Assembly (NCBI RefSeq): GCF_042653545.1
Contig: NZ_JBHSIS010000002.1
Coordinates: 620,001-684,000 of the forward strand
Reading direction: 5' to 3'
Length of the DNA: 64,000 nt
Origin: Actinophytocola glycyrrhizae
GTDB lineage: Bacteria; Actinomycetota; Actinomycetes; Mycobacteriales; Pseudonocardiaceae
This document shows positions 15,299 through 22,754 of this stretch, piece after piece. Each line of letters begins with the position of its first letter. The first letter of the stretch is position 1. Both the position numbers and the translations under genes were made by a program. The notes beneath the pieces were generated by a model. It ran no database searches. It worked only from the letters and a program-made list of their open reading frames with translations, and was not told where the DNA came from.

Positions 15299-16212
15299 TG
15301 CCCGAGCCGCGTGCGGTGGCCGTCGGGGCGGTCGCGGGTGTCGTCGCGCTGACGGGCATGGCGGGGTGGGCGCTGCTCGGCGTCACACTCCTCGGGCTGG
15401 GCGCCGCCACCGCCCCGGCGGCCGTCGCGCTCGCCGTCGGCGGATCGGCGGGTATCACGCAGGACCTCGTGTCCGGCTCGGTTTCCGTGTTGCCGCTGGG
15501 GGTTTCGCTGGTCGGCGCGTTGCTGTTCGCGACCGTGCTGACGTCCTGGCCGCGGGTCGCCGGGGCGGTGGGCGTGTTCGTCGCGGGACTGTTCGCGCTG
15601 CCGTTCCTGCCCGCCGGTCAGCTCGACGTGCGGTTCTGGCCGACCCTGTTCGGCGGCATCGGGTGGCTGGTCGTGGTCGTCGGCGTCCGGGTCGCGATCT
15701 GGTGGTTTCCCCGGGTGCGGCGGGTGGTCGCGGTGCTCATGGGTGCCGCCGGGTTCTCGGTCGTGGTCGGCGTGGTCGCGTCGGCCTGGGGTGGCGCGCG
15801 GATGCTGGGCACGATGGTGCTCGCCGCGCCCAACCTCCTGTGCGTGGCGCTCACCCGCGGGTTCGGCGTGCCGTGGCAGGTGCACGGGACCGAGCTGCCG
15901 CTGCCGACCATCGAGACCGGTGCCGTCGGTCCGCTCGCGCTGCCGGAGTGGCCGCTGGCGATGCTCGCCGCGGTGGTCGTCGTGCTGGTGGCCGTGGCCG
16001 CGGGGTGGCACACACCGTGGGTGGCGGCCGTGTGCTTCGCGGCGATGGCGGCTTTCGGTGGTGCGGCGCTGGACATCGGCGCCGGACTGTTCCGCATCGA
16101 ACTCGGGGTGAGCGGCGACGTGCTCGTCGCCGCCGCTGCCGGGCTCGCGGCCGGGACCCTGGCGTGCCTGCTCGTCGCGGCGGGGCGGTCCTGGCATCGT
16201 CGACGGACATGA
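15298..16212 (+). CDS. multi-pass membrane protein of the exporter operon
   Basis: A 304-residue protein made almost entirely of hydrophobic segments (about eight helices, for example AVAGVVALTGMAGWALLGVT, LGVSLVGALLFATVL, MLAAVVVVLVAVAAGW). A loop holds TIETGAVGPLALPEWPL. It resembles the loosely defined streptophobe-type proteins of actinomycetes but is shorter; the assignment is weak. It is translationally coupled on both sides (overlaps of one and four bases), which argues for a role with the exporter or the sensor kinase. Confidence 0.75.
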   Translation: MPEPRAVAVGAVAGVVALTGMAGWALLGVTLLGLGAATAPAAVALAVGGSAGITQDLVSGSVSVLPLGVSLVGALLFATVLTSWPRVAGAVGVFVAGLFALPFLPAGQLDVRFWPTLFGGIGWLVVVVGVRVAIWWFPRVRRVVAVLMGAAGFSVVVGVVASAWGGARMLGTMVLAAPNLLCVALTRGFGVPWQVHGTELPLPTIETGAVGPLALPEWPLAMLAAVVVVLVAVAAGWHTPWVAAVCFAAMAAFGGAALDIGAGLFRIELGVSGDVLVAAAAGLAAGTLACLLVAAGRSWHRRRT

Positions 16213-16895
16213 CGCCCAACCTGCTCGTGGTGGAGGACGACCCGACGCTGCGTGAGCTGCTCGCGGCGAGCCTGCGGTTCGCCGGGTTCGCGGTGTCCAC
16301 CACCGCGAGCGGCGCCGACGCGGTGCGGATCGCCGCGCACCGGCCACCCGACCTGGTGGTGCTGGACGTGTTGCTCCCGGACGTCGACGGGTTCGAGGTG
16401 CTGCGCCGCCTGCGGGACGGCGCGGCACCCGGCCGGCAGGTGCCGGTGCTGTTCCTCACCGCCCGCGACGCGGGCGAGGACAAGGTGGCCGGCCTGACGG
16501 CGGGGGGCGACGACTACGTGACGAAGCCGTTCCGGCTGGAGGAGCTCATCGCCCGCATCCGCGCGATCCTGCGCCGCGCCGGCGGTGTCGCCCGCGACAT
16601 GCTCACCGTCGGTGACCTGGAGCTGGACCCGGCGGCCCGGCTCGTCACCAGGGGCGGTGAGCCGGTGTCCCTGTCCCCCACCGAGTTCACGCTCCTGCGG
16701 TTCCTGATGGAGAACGCGGACCGGGTGCTGTCCCGCGAGCAGATCCTGCACCACGTGTGGCGCTACGACTTCGGCGGCGACGCGAGCATCGTCGAGTCCT
16801 ACATCAGCTACCTGCGGCGCAAGGCCGACAACCGCGAGCCGCGGCTGATCCACACCGTCCGCGGGGTCGGGTACGTGCTGCGCAGGCCGCGATGA
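16209..16895 (+). CDS. OmpR-family response regulator
   Basis: A 228-residue protein with a receiver domain (acidic pair EDD at residues 9-11, phospho-acceptor Asp in VVLDVLLPD, switch Thr in FLTARD, Lys in VTKPF). A C-terminal winged helix follows (SLSPTEFTLLRFLMENADRV, then RRKADNREPRLIHTVRGVGY), as in PhoB/OmpR. The ATG overlaps the stop of the membrane protein, and its own stop overlaps the kinase start. It likely controls this operon; direct TTCCTGGGA repeats with an 11-base period stand before the first gene. Confidence 0.95.
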   Translation: MTPNLLVVEDDPTLRELLAASLRFAGFAVSTTASGADAVRIAAHRPPDLVVLDVLLPDVDGFEVLRRLRDGAAPGRQVPVLFLTARDAGEDKVAGLTAGGDDYVTKPFRLEELIARIRAILRRAGGVARDMLTVGDLELDPAARLVTRGGEPVSLSPTEFTLLRFLMENADRVLSREQILHHVWRYDFGGDASIVESYISYLRRKADNREPRLIHTVRGVGYVLRRPR

Positions 16896-18283
16896 GGCGG
16901 CTGTCGCTGCGGGCGCGGGTCCTGCTGATCGCGATGACACTGCTGGTGGCCGGCATGGTGGTGAGCGACGCGGTGGTGCTGGTCGCGCTGCGGAAACCGC
17001 TGGTGGACCGGGTGGACCTGCAGGTGACGCTCGCGGCCCGGGTCTTGTCGGCGATGCCGGAGCCCCTGCTCCGCGACCTGACCTCGGACGCGCGGGAGCT
17101 GCCGGAGACCGAGCTGGCCGGCACCCTGTACCTGGCCTACCTGGACGCCGACGGTGCGCCGACGCTGTCGCTGCGCGGCCCTTCGGTCCCGGAGCTGCCC
17201 ACCTTGGACCGGGCGGCGGTGCTGGCGCGGCACGGGCAACCGTTCGAGGTGCCGGGCTGGCGCGTGCTGGCGCTCCCGGCGCGCAGCGGCGGCGGCAGCG
17301 TGGTCGTCGCGGGCGCACTGTCCCAGGTGGACGCCACGATGGACCGCGTGCGGCTGGTGTGCCTGCTGGTGGGCGCCGGTTTGCTGGTGGTGCTGGCGGC
17401 GGTCGGCTGGTTCTGGGTGCGGGCCGGTCTGCGCCCACTGCGCCGTATCGAGGAGACCGCTGCGGCGATCGCGGGCGGCGACCTGTCCCGCCGGGTCCCG
17501 CCGACGACCGCCGACACGACGGAGGTGGGCAGGCTGACCACGTCGCTGAACGGCATGCTGGCGCAGATCGAGTCGGCGGTGGCGGCGAGGGCGCGGTCGG
17601 AGGAACGCCTGCGCAGGTTCGTGGCCGACGCGAGCCACGAGCTGCGCACCCCGCTGGCGGGCATCAGCGGCTTCGCGCAGCTGTACCGCATGGGCGGCGC
17701 GGAGATAGGCGCGACGATGGACCGCATCGAACGCGAGTCGCTGCGCCTGACCGGTCTGGTGGACGATCTGCTGCTGCTGGCCCAGCTCGACGAACGCGGC
17801 CTGGAGCTGCGACGGGCCCCGATGGATCTGCGCACGCTTGCGGCGGACGCGCTGCACGACCTGCGTGCCCTCGACCCGGCCCGCACGGTCACGCTCACCG
17901 GCCTTGGCGCCGACGACGACCCCGCCCCCGCGCCGGTACTCGGCGACGAGGCCCGCCTGCGGCAAGTGGTGAGCAACCTGGTGGGCAACGCGATCGCCCA
18001 CACCCCACCGGGCTCGGCGGTCCGGGTGGGCGTCGGCACGGCGAACGGCGAGTCGGTGCTGGAACTCGCCGACACGGGCCCTGGCCTGTCCCCGGAGGCG
18101 GCAGCCAGGGTGTTCGACCGCTTCTACCGCGCCGACACGTCCCGCACCCGCGACCAGGGCGGCGGTGCGGGCCTGGGCCTGGCGATCGTGTGGTCACTGG
18201 TGACCGCGCACGAGGGCCGGGTGACGGTCGAGTCGAGCGTCGGCGACGGCGCGACGTTCCGCATCACCCTGCCGTGGGGCTAA
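16892..18283 (+). CDS. sensor histidine kinase (HAMP, HisKA, HATPase)
   Basis: A 463-residue kinase. N-terminal membrane helix (VLLIAMTLLVAGMVVSDAVV), an extracytoplasmic sensor region of about 110 residues, and a second helix (LVCLLVGAGLLVVLAAVGWF). HAMP linker (LRPLRRIEETAAAIAGGDLS), HisKA H-box ASHELRTPLAGISG, N-box QVVSNLVGNAIAHTP, and G-boxes DTGPGLSPEAA and GAGLGLAIVWSL. It partners the preceding OmpR-type regulator. The last four bases overlap the convergent gene at 18280. The signal is unknown; the exporter context suggests an envelope or antimicrobial cue. Confidence 0.95.
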   Translation: MRRLSLRARVLLIAMTLLVAGMVVSDAVVLVALRKPLVDRVDLQVTLAARVLSAMPEPLLRDLTSDARELPETELAGTLYLAYLDADGAPTLSLRGPSVPELPTLDRAAVLARHGQPFEVPGWRVLALPARSGGGSVVVAGALSQVDATMDRVRLVCLLVGAGLLVVLAAVGWFWVRAGLRPLRRIEETAAAIAGGDLSRRVPPTTADTTEVGRLTTSLNGMLAQIESAVAARARSEERLRRFVADASHELRTPLAGISGFAQLYRMGGAEIGATMDRIERESLRLTGLVDDLLLLAQLDERGLELRRAPMDLRTLAADALHDLRALDPARTVTLTGLGADDDPAPAPVLGDEARLRQVVSNLVGNAIAHTPPGSAVRVGVGTANGESVLELADTGPGLSPEAAARVFDRFYRADTSRTRDQGGGAGLGLAIVWSLVTAHEGRVTVESSVGDGATFRITLPWG

Positions 18284-18564
18284 CCGTTGCGCATGGAGCG
18301 GCGGATCTCCTCCAGCTTGTCGCGCCCGGCCTTCTTCCGCGCCTCGAACTGGTCCTCGACGGCCTTGCCCTCCGGGGTGGCGTCGGCCAGTTCTGCGGCG
18401 CCGATCCCGGTGCCGACCTTGTTCTCGATCCGGTCCCGCACGTAGTCGAACGTGGGCACCCCCGCCTCGGTGTAGTCACCGGGAGGCACGACGGGCAACG
18501 GCGAGTCGGGTGCCCTGCCCTCCTCGACGATCTCCGCGTCGACGGGTTCCTGGTCCGCACTCAT
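18280..18564 (-). CDS. small acidic hypothetical protein
   Basis: A 94-residue, highly charged, soluble protein: an acidic proline-rich N terminus (DQEPVDAEIVEEGRAPDSPL), the middle TFDYVRDRIENKVGTGIGA and a C-terminal helix rich in Lys/Arg/Glu (AVEDQFEARKKAGRDKLEEI). There is no signal peptide or known motif. The ATG at 18564 has a weak GGAG upstream. It converges with the kinase with a four-base overlap. I do not recognise the family; the composition suggests a real expressed protein. Confidence 0.7.
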   Translation of the reverse strand: MSADQEPVDAEIVEEGRAPDSPLPVVPPGDYTEAGVPTFDYVRDRIENKVGTGIGAAELADATPEGKAVEDQFEARKKAGRDKLEEIRRSMRNG

Positions 18565-18674
18565 CGTCTACTCCGTTCGCCGTAACGGTGCCGAGCCTAC
18601 CCGCGAATCCCCACCGCGGTCCGCGTCAAGGCGGACCTGGTGACCGCATGTCATGGCCAGTGTCCCGCGGGACA

Positions 18675-18887
18675 CTAGGCGATTGATTCCGTGAAGATCA
18701 TGTGAAGTGGCTTGGCGTACGAACCCCGTCATCAGGCACGACCCCCACACCGATGCGGTCGCCCGAGACGGGGCTGGGCCCATTCACGGCAACAACAAGC
18801 GCCGTGAATGGGCCGTTCAGGGCACCTCAGCGCCCTGAACGCGCCTTTCAGGGCACCGCCGCCGACTTCACGGAATCAGTCATCTAG
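18675..18887. mobile_element. MITE-like element, 213 bp, shortened inverted copy (element B)
   Basis: Bounded by CTAGGCGATTGATTCCGTGA at the left and the complement of CTAGATGACTGATTCCGTGA at the right (3 mismatches in 22). Relative to element A it is reversed: the first 80 bases are the complement of the last 80 of A, including the GTCGTGCCTGATGACGGG block. The G-rich half of A is absent. A GCCCTGAACGCGCCTTTCAG module lies at about 18829-18854, next to a perfect GCCGTGAATGGGCC inverted repeat. The right end supplies the stop codon of the minus-strand gene ending at 18884. The gap holds nothing else recognisable. Confidence 0.72.
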
Positions 18888-21415
18888 TTGGGGACCGTGA
18901 TGGGTGCCGGAGCCAGTACCAGCACGTCGCCGCTGGTGCCGTCCACGCGGACCAGTGTGCCCGGCGCGAGCCGCGCGGACGCGTCCCGCGCGCCGGTCAC
19001 GCACGGGATGCCCAGCTCGCGGGCCACGACAGCGGCTCGCGACAGCGGCCCACCGAGGTCGGTGACGATCGCGGCGGCCGGGCCGAACAGCGCGGCGCGC
19101 CCCGCGTCCGCGACCCGTACGACGGCGACCTCGCCCGGTTCGACGTCCGCCTTGTCGTCGGTCAGCACGCGGACCAGGCCCTCGACGACGCCAGGTGACA
19201 CGCCGAAACCGTGCAGCTGCTTGCCTTCCGGCACCGGGTCGACCGCGGCCTCCGGGCGCCACGAACCGCTGACCACGGCCGGCATCCGCACCTGCCGCAG
19301 CCGTTCGCGGTCGGCGCGGCGGTGTTCGATCCGGCGCAGCGCGTCGGCCGGCGGGCTGAGCAGCTCGTCCAGTGTCAGGTAGAACGCGTCGTCGACGTCG
19401 ACGAGACGGCCGGCGTGCACCTGCCGCCTGCCCCACTCGCGCACGAGCCCGCGCAGTTCGTCGGTGTAGCGGACGGTGGCGTCGATGGCCGTGTCGCGCT
19501 GCCTGCGGCCCGCGATCGCCAGCTTCTCCACCACAGTGCGCTTCGCGCGCACCGGAGTGTCCGTTGTGGACTCCGCTGCGAGCTCGGGGGTGTCCTCTTC
19601 GGACTTCTCGGCGGCTTGCGGCGTGGACGGCTGCTCCGGTTCCGGCTTCGGCTCGGCCGGAGTCGGCTCCGGTTCCGGCTTCGGGCGCCGCGCCGCGCTC
19701 AGTGCCGCCGCGAACACCAGCTCAGGACGCTGTCCGAACGGCGAACCGGCCAACTCGGTCTCGCACGGGCCCCGGTGCCCGATCCTGGCCAGCACCTCGT
19801 CGAACAACGCGCCGAACTCCGGCGACTTCTGCCGCACCGCGTCGACGTCGCCCCACTCGGCCAGCGCACGCAGGTCGTCGTCGGCACCCAGCAGCTCCGC
19901 GAGCCCGGCGACCGCCGCGTAGACCGGCTCGTTCTCGACGTCCACGCCGCGGCCGAGCACGGCGATGTCGGCCTTCGCCCGCTTCCGCAGCGGCGCGCCG
20001 GTGAAGTACGCGACGTACTGCCCGAGCTGCGTGAGCGTCCAGCCCTCCGCCAGCCGGTCCCTCAGCAGCAGCGCGCGCACCGCCAGCGCGCCGTCCGACA
20101 GCGCCGACACGTCGGCGCTGTGCTCCTGTTCCGCCGCGGCCGCGAAGTCCCGCACCGAAACCCGGTAGCGCCGGGCGACGCCCGCGAACCGGACCCACGC
20201 ACCCATCCGCGCGACGACCCCGCGCCGGGCGGGCCGTTCGAGCGGGAACAGGTCGGCATCGGCGCGTGGACCGATCAGCTGGTCGGTGACCGTGCGCTCG
20301 GACCAGCCGGGCGGCGGGGCCGCCGCCAGCGCGGAGACCCCGGCGTACAGGTGGTGACCGAACACGGCGTGGCCGCGGCTCGCCCACTCCTCGGCGACCG
20401 TCGTCGGCAGACCGAGGAGGCCGGCGAGGGTACGGCCTGCCGCACGCAGACCCGAGGTGTGCACGTCGATCGACAGCGGGGTGAGTGGCCCGGGGAACAG
20501 CTCCGCGGTCTGCTGCGCCGCGAACACCGGGTAGCGCGGGTCGATCCGGTCGTCCATCTCGACCGCCATGCTCGGCAGCGCGACGGACGCGAGCGTGGTG
20601 CCGTCCTCGGGCCTGCGGCGGCGGGGCGGCACGGTCGCCGGGATCGGCAGCCGGGCCGGGTCCGGCTGGGCGCCGTCCTTGGTGAGCTTGCGACCGCGGG
20701 CGCCGCGCGCCAGGTCGGCGACCACCTCCGCCGAGGTCCAGCCGCACTCGAAACCCCAGTCCCGGGCGCTGCCCTTGCGGTCGGACGTGGACATCGCGGG
20801 GTGGACCGGGATCCCGCGGGCCGACACGCCGCGCAGCGAATCCCGCGCGGCGGCGGCCAGCAGCACGTCCGGTGCCGAGAGCGTGACCACCCCGACGCGG
20901 TCGGACGTGATGGCGTGCAACAGGAAGCGCACCAGGTCGTCGTGGTGCAGCAGCCGCCACTGGGTGTCCCTCGGCGCGGTCAGCAGCGTCGCGACGGTGC
21001 GGCACGCCTGCCAGTCGAGCAGCCGCCCGCCGAGCGGCGCGGTGCGGACCACCACGTGCTGCGCGCCGCTGTCCCGCACGACCTTGTCGGCGTCGGCCGC
21101 GTCCGGGCCGTGCGCGATCGGCACCACGAACCGGATCCCGTGCCGCGCCGCGGCGTTCGCCAGCCTGCGCAGTGCGGGAATGCCGCCGGACTCGGGCACC
21201 TCGCGGTCGACCGGCGACAGGTGCACGACCACGTCGGTGCCCGCCACCAGCGACTCGGCGGTCGCCGCGTCACCCGCTGTGAACGCCACGTCGGGCGGCA
21301 GGTCACGGTGGGCCTCGGTGCCGACCCCGAGCACGTCGTGCCCGGCACCCAGCGCGGCTCTCGCGAACGCACGACCGAGGTCCGCCGTGACACCGCTGAT
21401 GAGAACGCGCATCAT
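18884..21415 (-). CDS. NAD(P)-binding epimerase-like / PEP-utilizing swivel-domain fusion protein
   Basis: An 843-residue protein. Residues 1-230 are a Rossmann epimerase/NmrA-like domain (VLISGVTADLGRAFARAALG; VVVHLSPVDREVPESGGIPA). The middle, about 290-560, resembles the helical region of PEP-synthase/rifampin-phosphotransferase-like proteins. A Pro/Glu-rich linker spans about 600-645 (PKPEPEPTPAEPKPEPE). The C terminus is the PEP-utilizing mobile (swivel) domain, with GVSPGVVEGLVRVL and DLGGPLSRAAVVARELGIP. In active swivel domains the residue after LS is the phospho-accepting histidine; here it is Arg (codon CGA). ATG 21412 has better AAGGGG spacing than 21415. The reaction, if any, is unknown. 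The stop codon lies in the element B end. Confidence 0.75.
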   Translation of the reverse strand: MMRVLISGVTADLGRAFARAALGAGHDVLGVGTEAHRDLPPDVAFTAGDAATAESLVAGTDVVVHLSPVDREVPESGGIPALRRLANAAARHGIRFVVPIAHGPDAADADKVVRDSGAQHVVVRTAPLGGRLLDWQACRTVATLLTAPRDTQWRLLHHDDLVRFLLHAITSDRVGVVTLSAPDVLLAAAARDSLRGVSARGIPVHPAMSTSDRKGSARDWGFECGWTSAEVVADLARGARGRKLTKDGAQPDPARLPIPATVPPRRRRPEDGTTLASVALPSMAVEMDDRIDPRYPVFAAQQTAELFPGPLTPLSIDVHTSGLRAAGRTLAGLLGLPTTVAEEWASRGHAVFGHHLYAGVSALAAAPPPGWSERTVTDQLIGPRADADLFPLERPARRGVVARMGAWVRFAGVARRYRVSVRDFAAAAEQEHSADVSALSDGALAVRALLLRDRLAEGWTLTQLGQYVAYFTGAPLRKRAKADIAVLGRGVDVENEPVYAAVAGLAELLGADDDLRALAEWGDVDAVRQKSPEFGALFDEVLARIGHRGPCETELAGSPFGQRPELVFAAALSAARRPKPEPEPTPAEPKPEPEQPSTPQAAEKSEEDTPELAAESTTDTPVRAKRTVVEKLAIAGRRQRDTAIDATVRYTDELRGLVREWGRRQVHAGRLVDVDDAFYLTLDELLSPPADALRRIEHRRADRERLRQVRMPAVVSGSWRPEAAVDPVPEGKQLHGFGVSPGVVEGLVRVLTDDKADVEPGEVAVVRVADAGRAALFGPAAAIVTDLGGPLSRAAVVARELGIPCVTGARDASARLAPGTLVRVDGTSGDVLVLAPAPITVPN

Positions 21416-21516
21416 GGCCCCTTCCCGACGGCCGCCGTACCCCCGAACCGCCCACGCGCAAGTGAACGGTTACCGGCGGCACGGTACACGCGCAGTGACG
21501 GGGCCTCACACCGACC

Positions 21517-22665
21517 TCACCTCCGAAATGGTCCTGTGACCTCGTAGGTGATCCCGCCGGACGACGAGCCGGTCGTGCCGCGCTGTGACGAGAAGTAGAG
21601 GCGGTCACCCGAGGGGGTGAAGGCGGGCCCGGTGATCTCCGACCCGCTCTGCCCGGAGATCCGCAGGAACGGCGCCACGATGTCGTCCGGCGTGATGATG
21701 CAGATCTCCATGTTGGCGCCGTCCTCGGCCACGAACAGGTCGCCCGACGCGGTGCCGGTGACGTTGTCGACGCCGGTCAGCGGGGCGGAGCCGTTGGTGA
21801 CGAGCGAGTCGTCGTAGGCCAGCTCGTAGGTGCCGGCCGCTAGGTTGACCTGCCAGACCCGGTTGTCACCCTTCGTGGTGAACCAGGCCGTGTCGTTGGC
21901 GTAGTGCAGGCCCTCGCCGCCGTTGAAGCGTTTCGCGCCGGAGACCTGGTCGCGGGTGCGGGTCGGCGAGCCGTCCGGGTCGGGCACGGTGGCCCACGTG
22001 AAGCTGCCGGACGTGGCCGACCCGGCGACCAGCACCTGCAGCGTGCCTGCCGACAGGTTGCCCCACGTGGTGGGGACGAACCGGTAGAAGCAGCCGTTGG
22101 ACACGTCCTCGGTCAGGTAGATCGCACGGCGCACCGGGTCGGCGGCGGCCGCCTCGTGGGTGAACCGGCCCATCGCCGGGCGCTGCGTCGGCGTGCCACC
22201 CCACGGGTCGGTCTCGTAGACGAAGCCGCGGTCCACCTCCTCGCAGGAAAGCCAGGTCTGCCACGGGGTCGCACCGCCGGCGCAGTTCTGCCGGGTGCCG
22301 GACAGCACGCGGTAGGCGTCGGTGACGGTGCCGTTCGCATCGAACCGCAGTGCACTCGCGCCGCCGGCGGGGTTGACCTCGGAGTTGGAGACGTAGATCC
22401 AGCCGGTGCTGTCGGCGAACACCGCGCCGCCGTCCGGCGCCGGGTGCCAGGTGTAACCGGCGACCCGCTGCCCGGACCGCGCCACGACCCGGCTGGCGAA
22501 TCCGGCGGGCAGCCGGATCCCGTTGGCGTCGGCGGCCTGTAGCGGCCCGTAGGGGCTCGGGCCGTTCTGGGCCGGCGCCGCCATCGCGGCCGGAGTGAGG
22601 GTGTTGCCGAACGCGGTGACGCCCGCGCCGACCACAGCGGCACGCAGGAAGTTCCGTCGTTTCAC
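21517..22665 (-). CDS. Tat-exported PhoX-like protein (DUF839)
   Basis: A 382-residue protein with a twin-arginine signal (MKRRNFLRAAVVGAGVTAFG, AAMAA cleavage region). The body has PhoX/DUF839-type repeats: GYTWHPAPDGGAVFADSTG, WQTWLSCEEVDRGFVYE, TEDVSNGCFYRF, GEGLHYANDTAWFTTKGDNR and VFVAEDGANMEI-type motifs. In PhoX, Ca/Fe cofactors are bound by Glu and Cys in such segments (LSCEE here). It may be an extracellular phosphatase or a non-catalytic homologue. It is a single gene with its own promoter region at 22666-22754; regulation by phosphate is not evident from the sequence. Confidence 0.85.
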   Translation of the reverse strand: MKRRNFLRAAVVGAGVTAFGNTLTPAAMAAPAQNGPSPYGPLQAADANGIRLPAGFASRVVARSGQRVAGYTWHPAPDGGAVFADSTGWIYVSNSEVNPAGGASALRFDANGTVTDAYRVLSGTRQNCAGGATPWQTWLSCEEVDRGFVYETDPWGGTPTQRPAMGRFTHEAAAADPVRRAIYLTEDVSNGCFYRFVPTTWGNLSAGTLQVLVAGSATSGSFTWATVPDPDGSPTRTRDQVSGAKRFNGGEGLHYANDTAWFTTKGDNRVWQVNLAAGTYELAYDDSLVTNGSAPLTGVDNVTGTASGDLFVAEDGANMEICIITPDDIVAPFLRISGQSGSEITGPAFTPSGDRLYFSSQRGTTGSSSGGITYEVTGPFRR

Positions 22666-22754
22666 CGATGCCTCCGAGGAGTGGTTGCCCGCCTACGGCG
22701 GGTCATCACCAGCGTATGCGGGCAACCCTTCCCGGAGAAGTGAACTTTCGCTGA

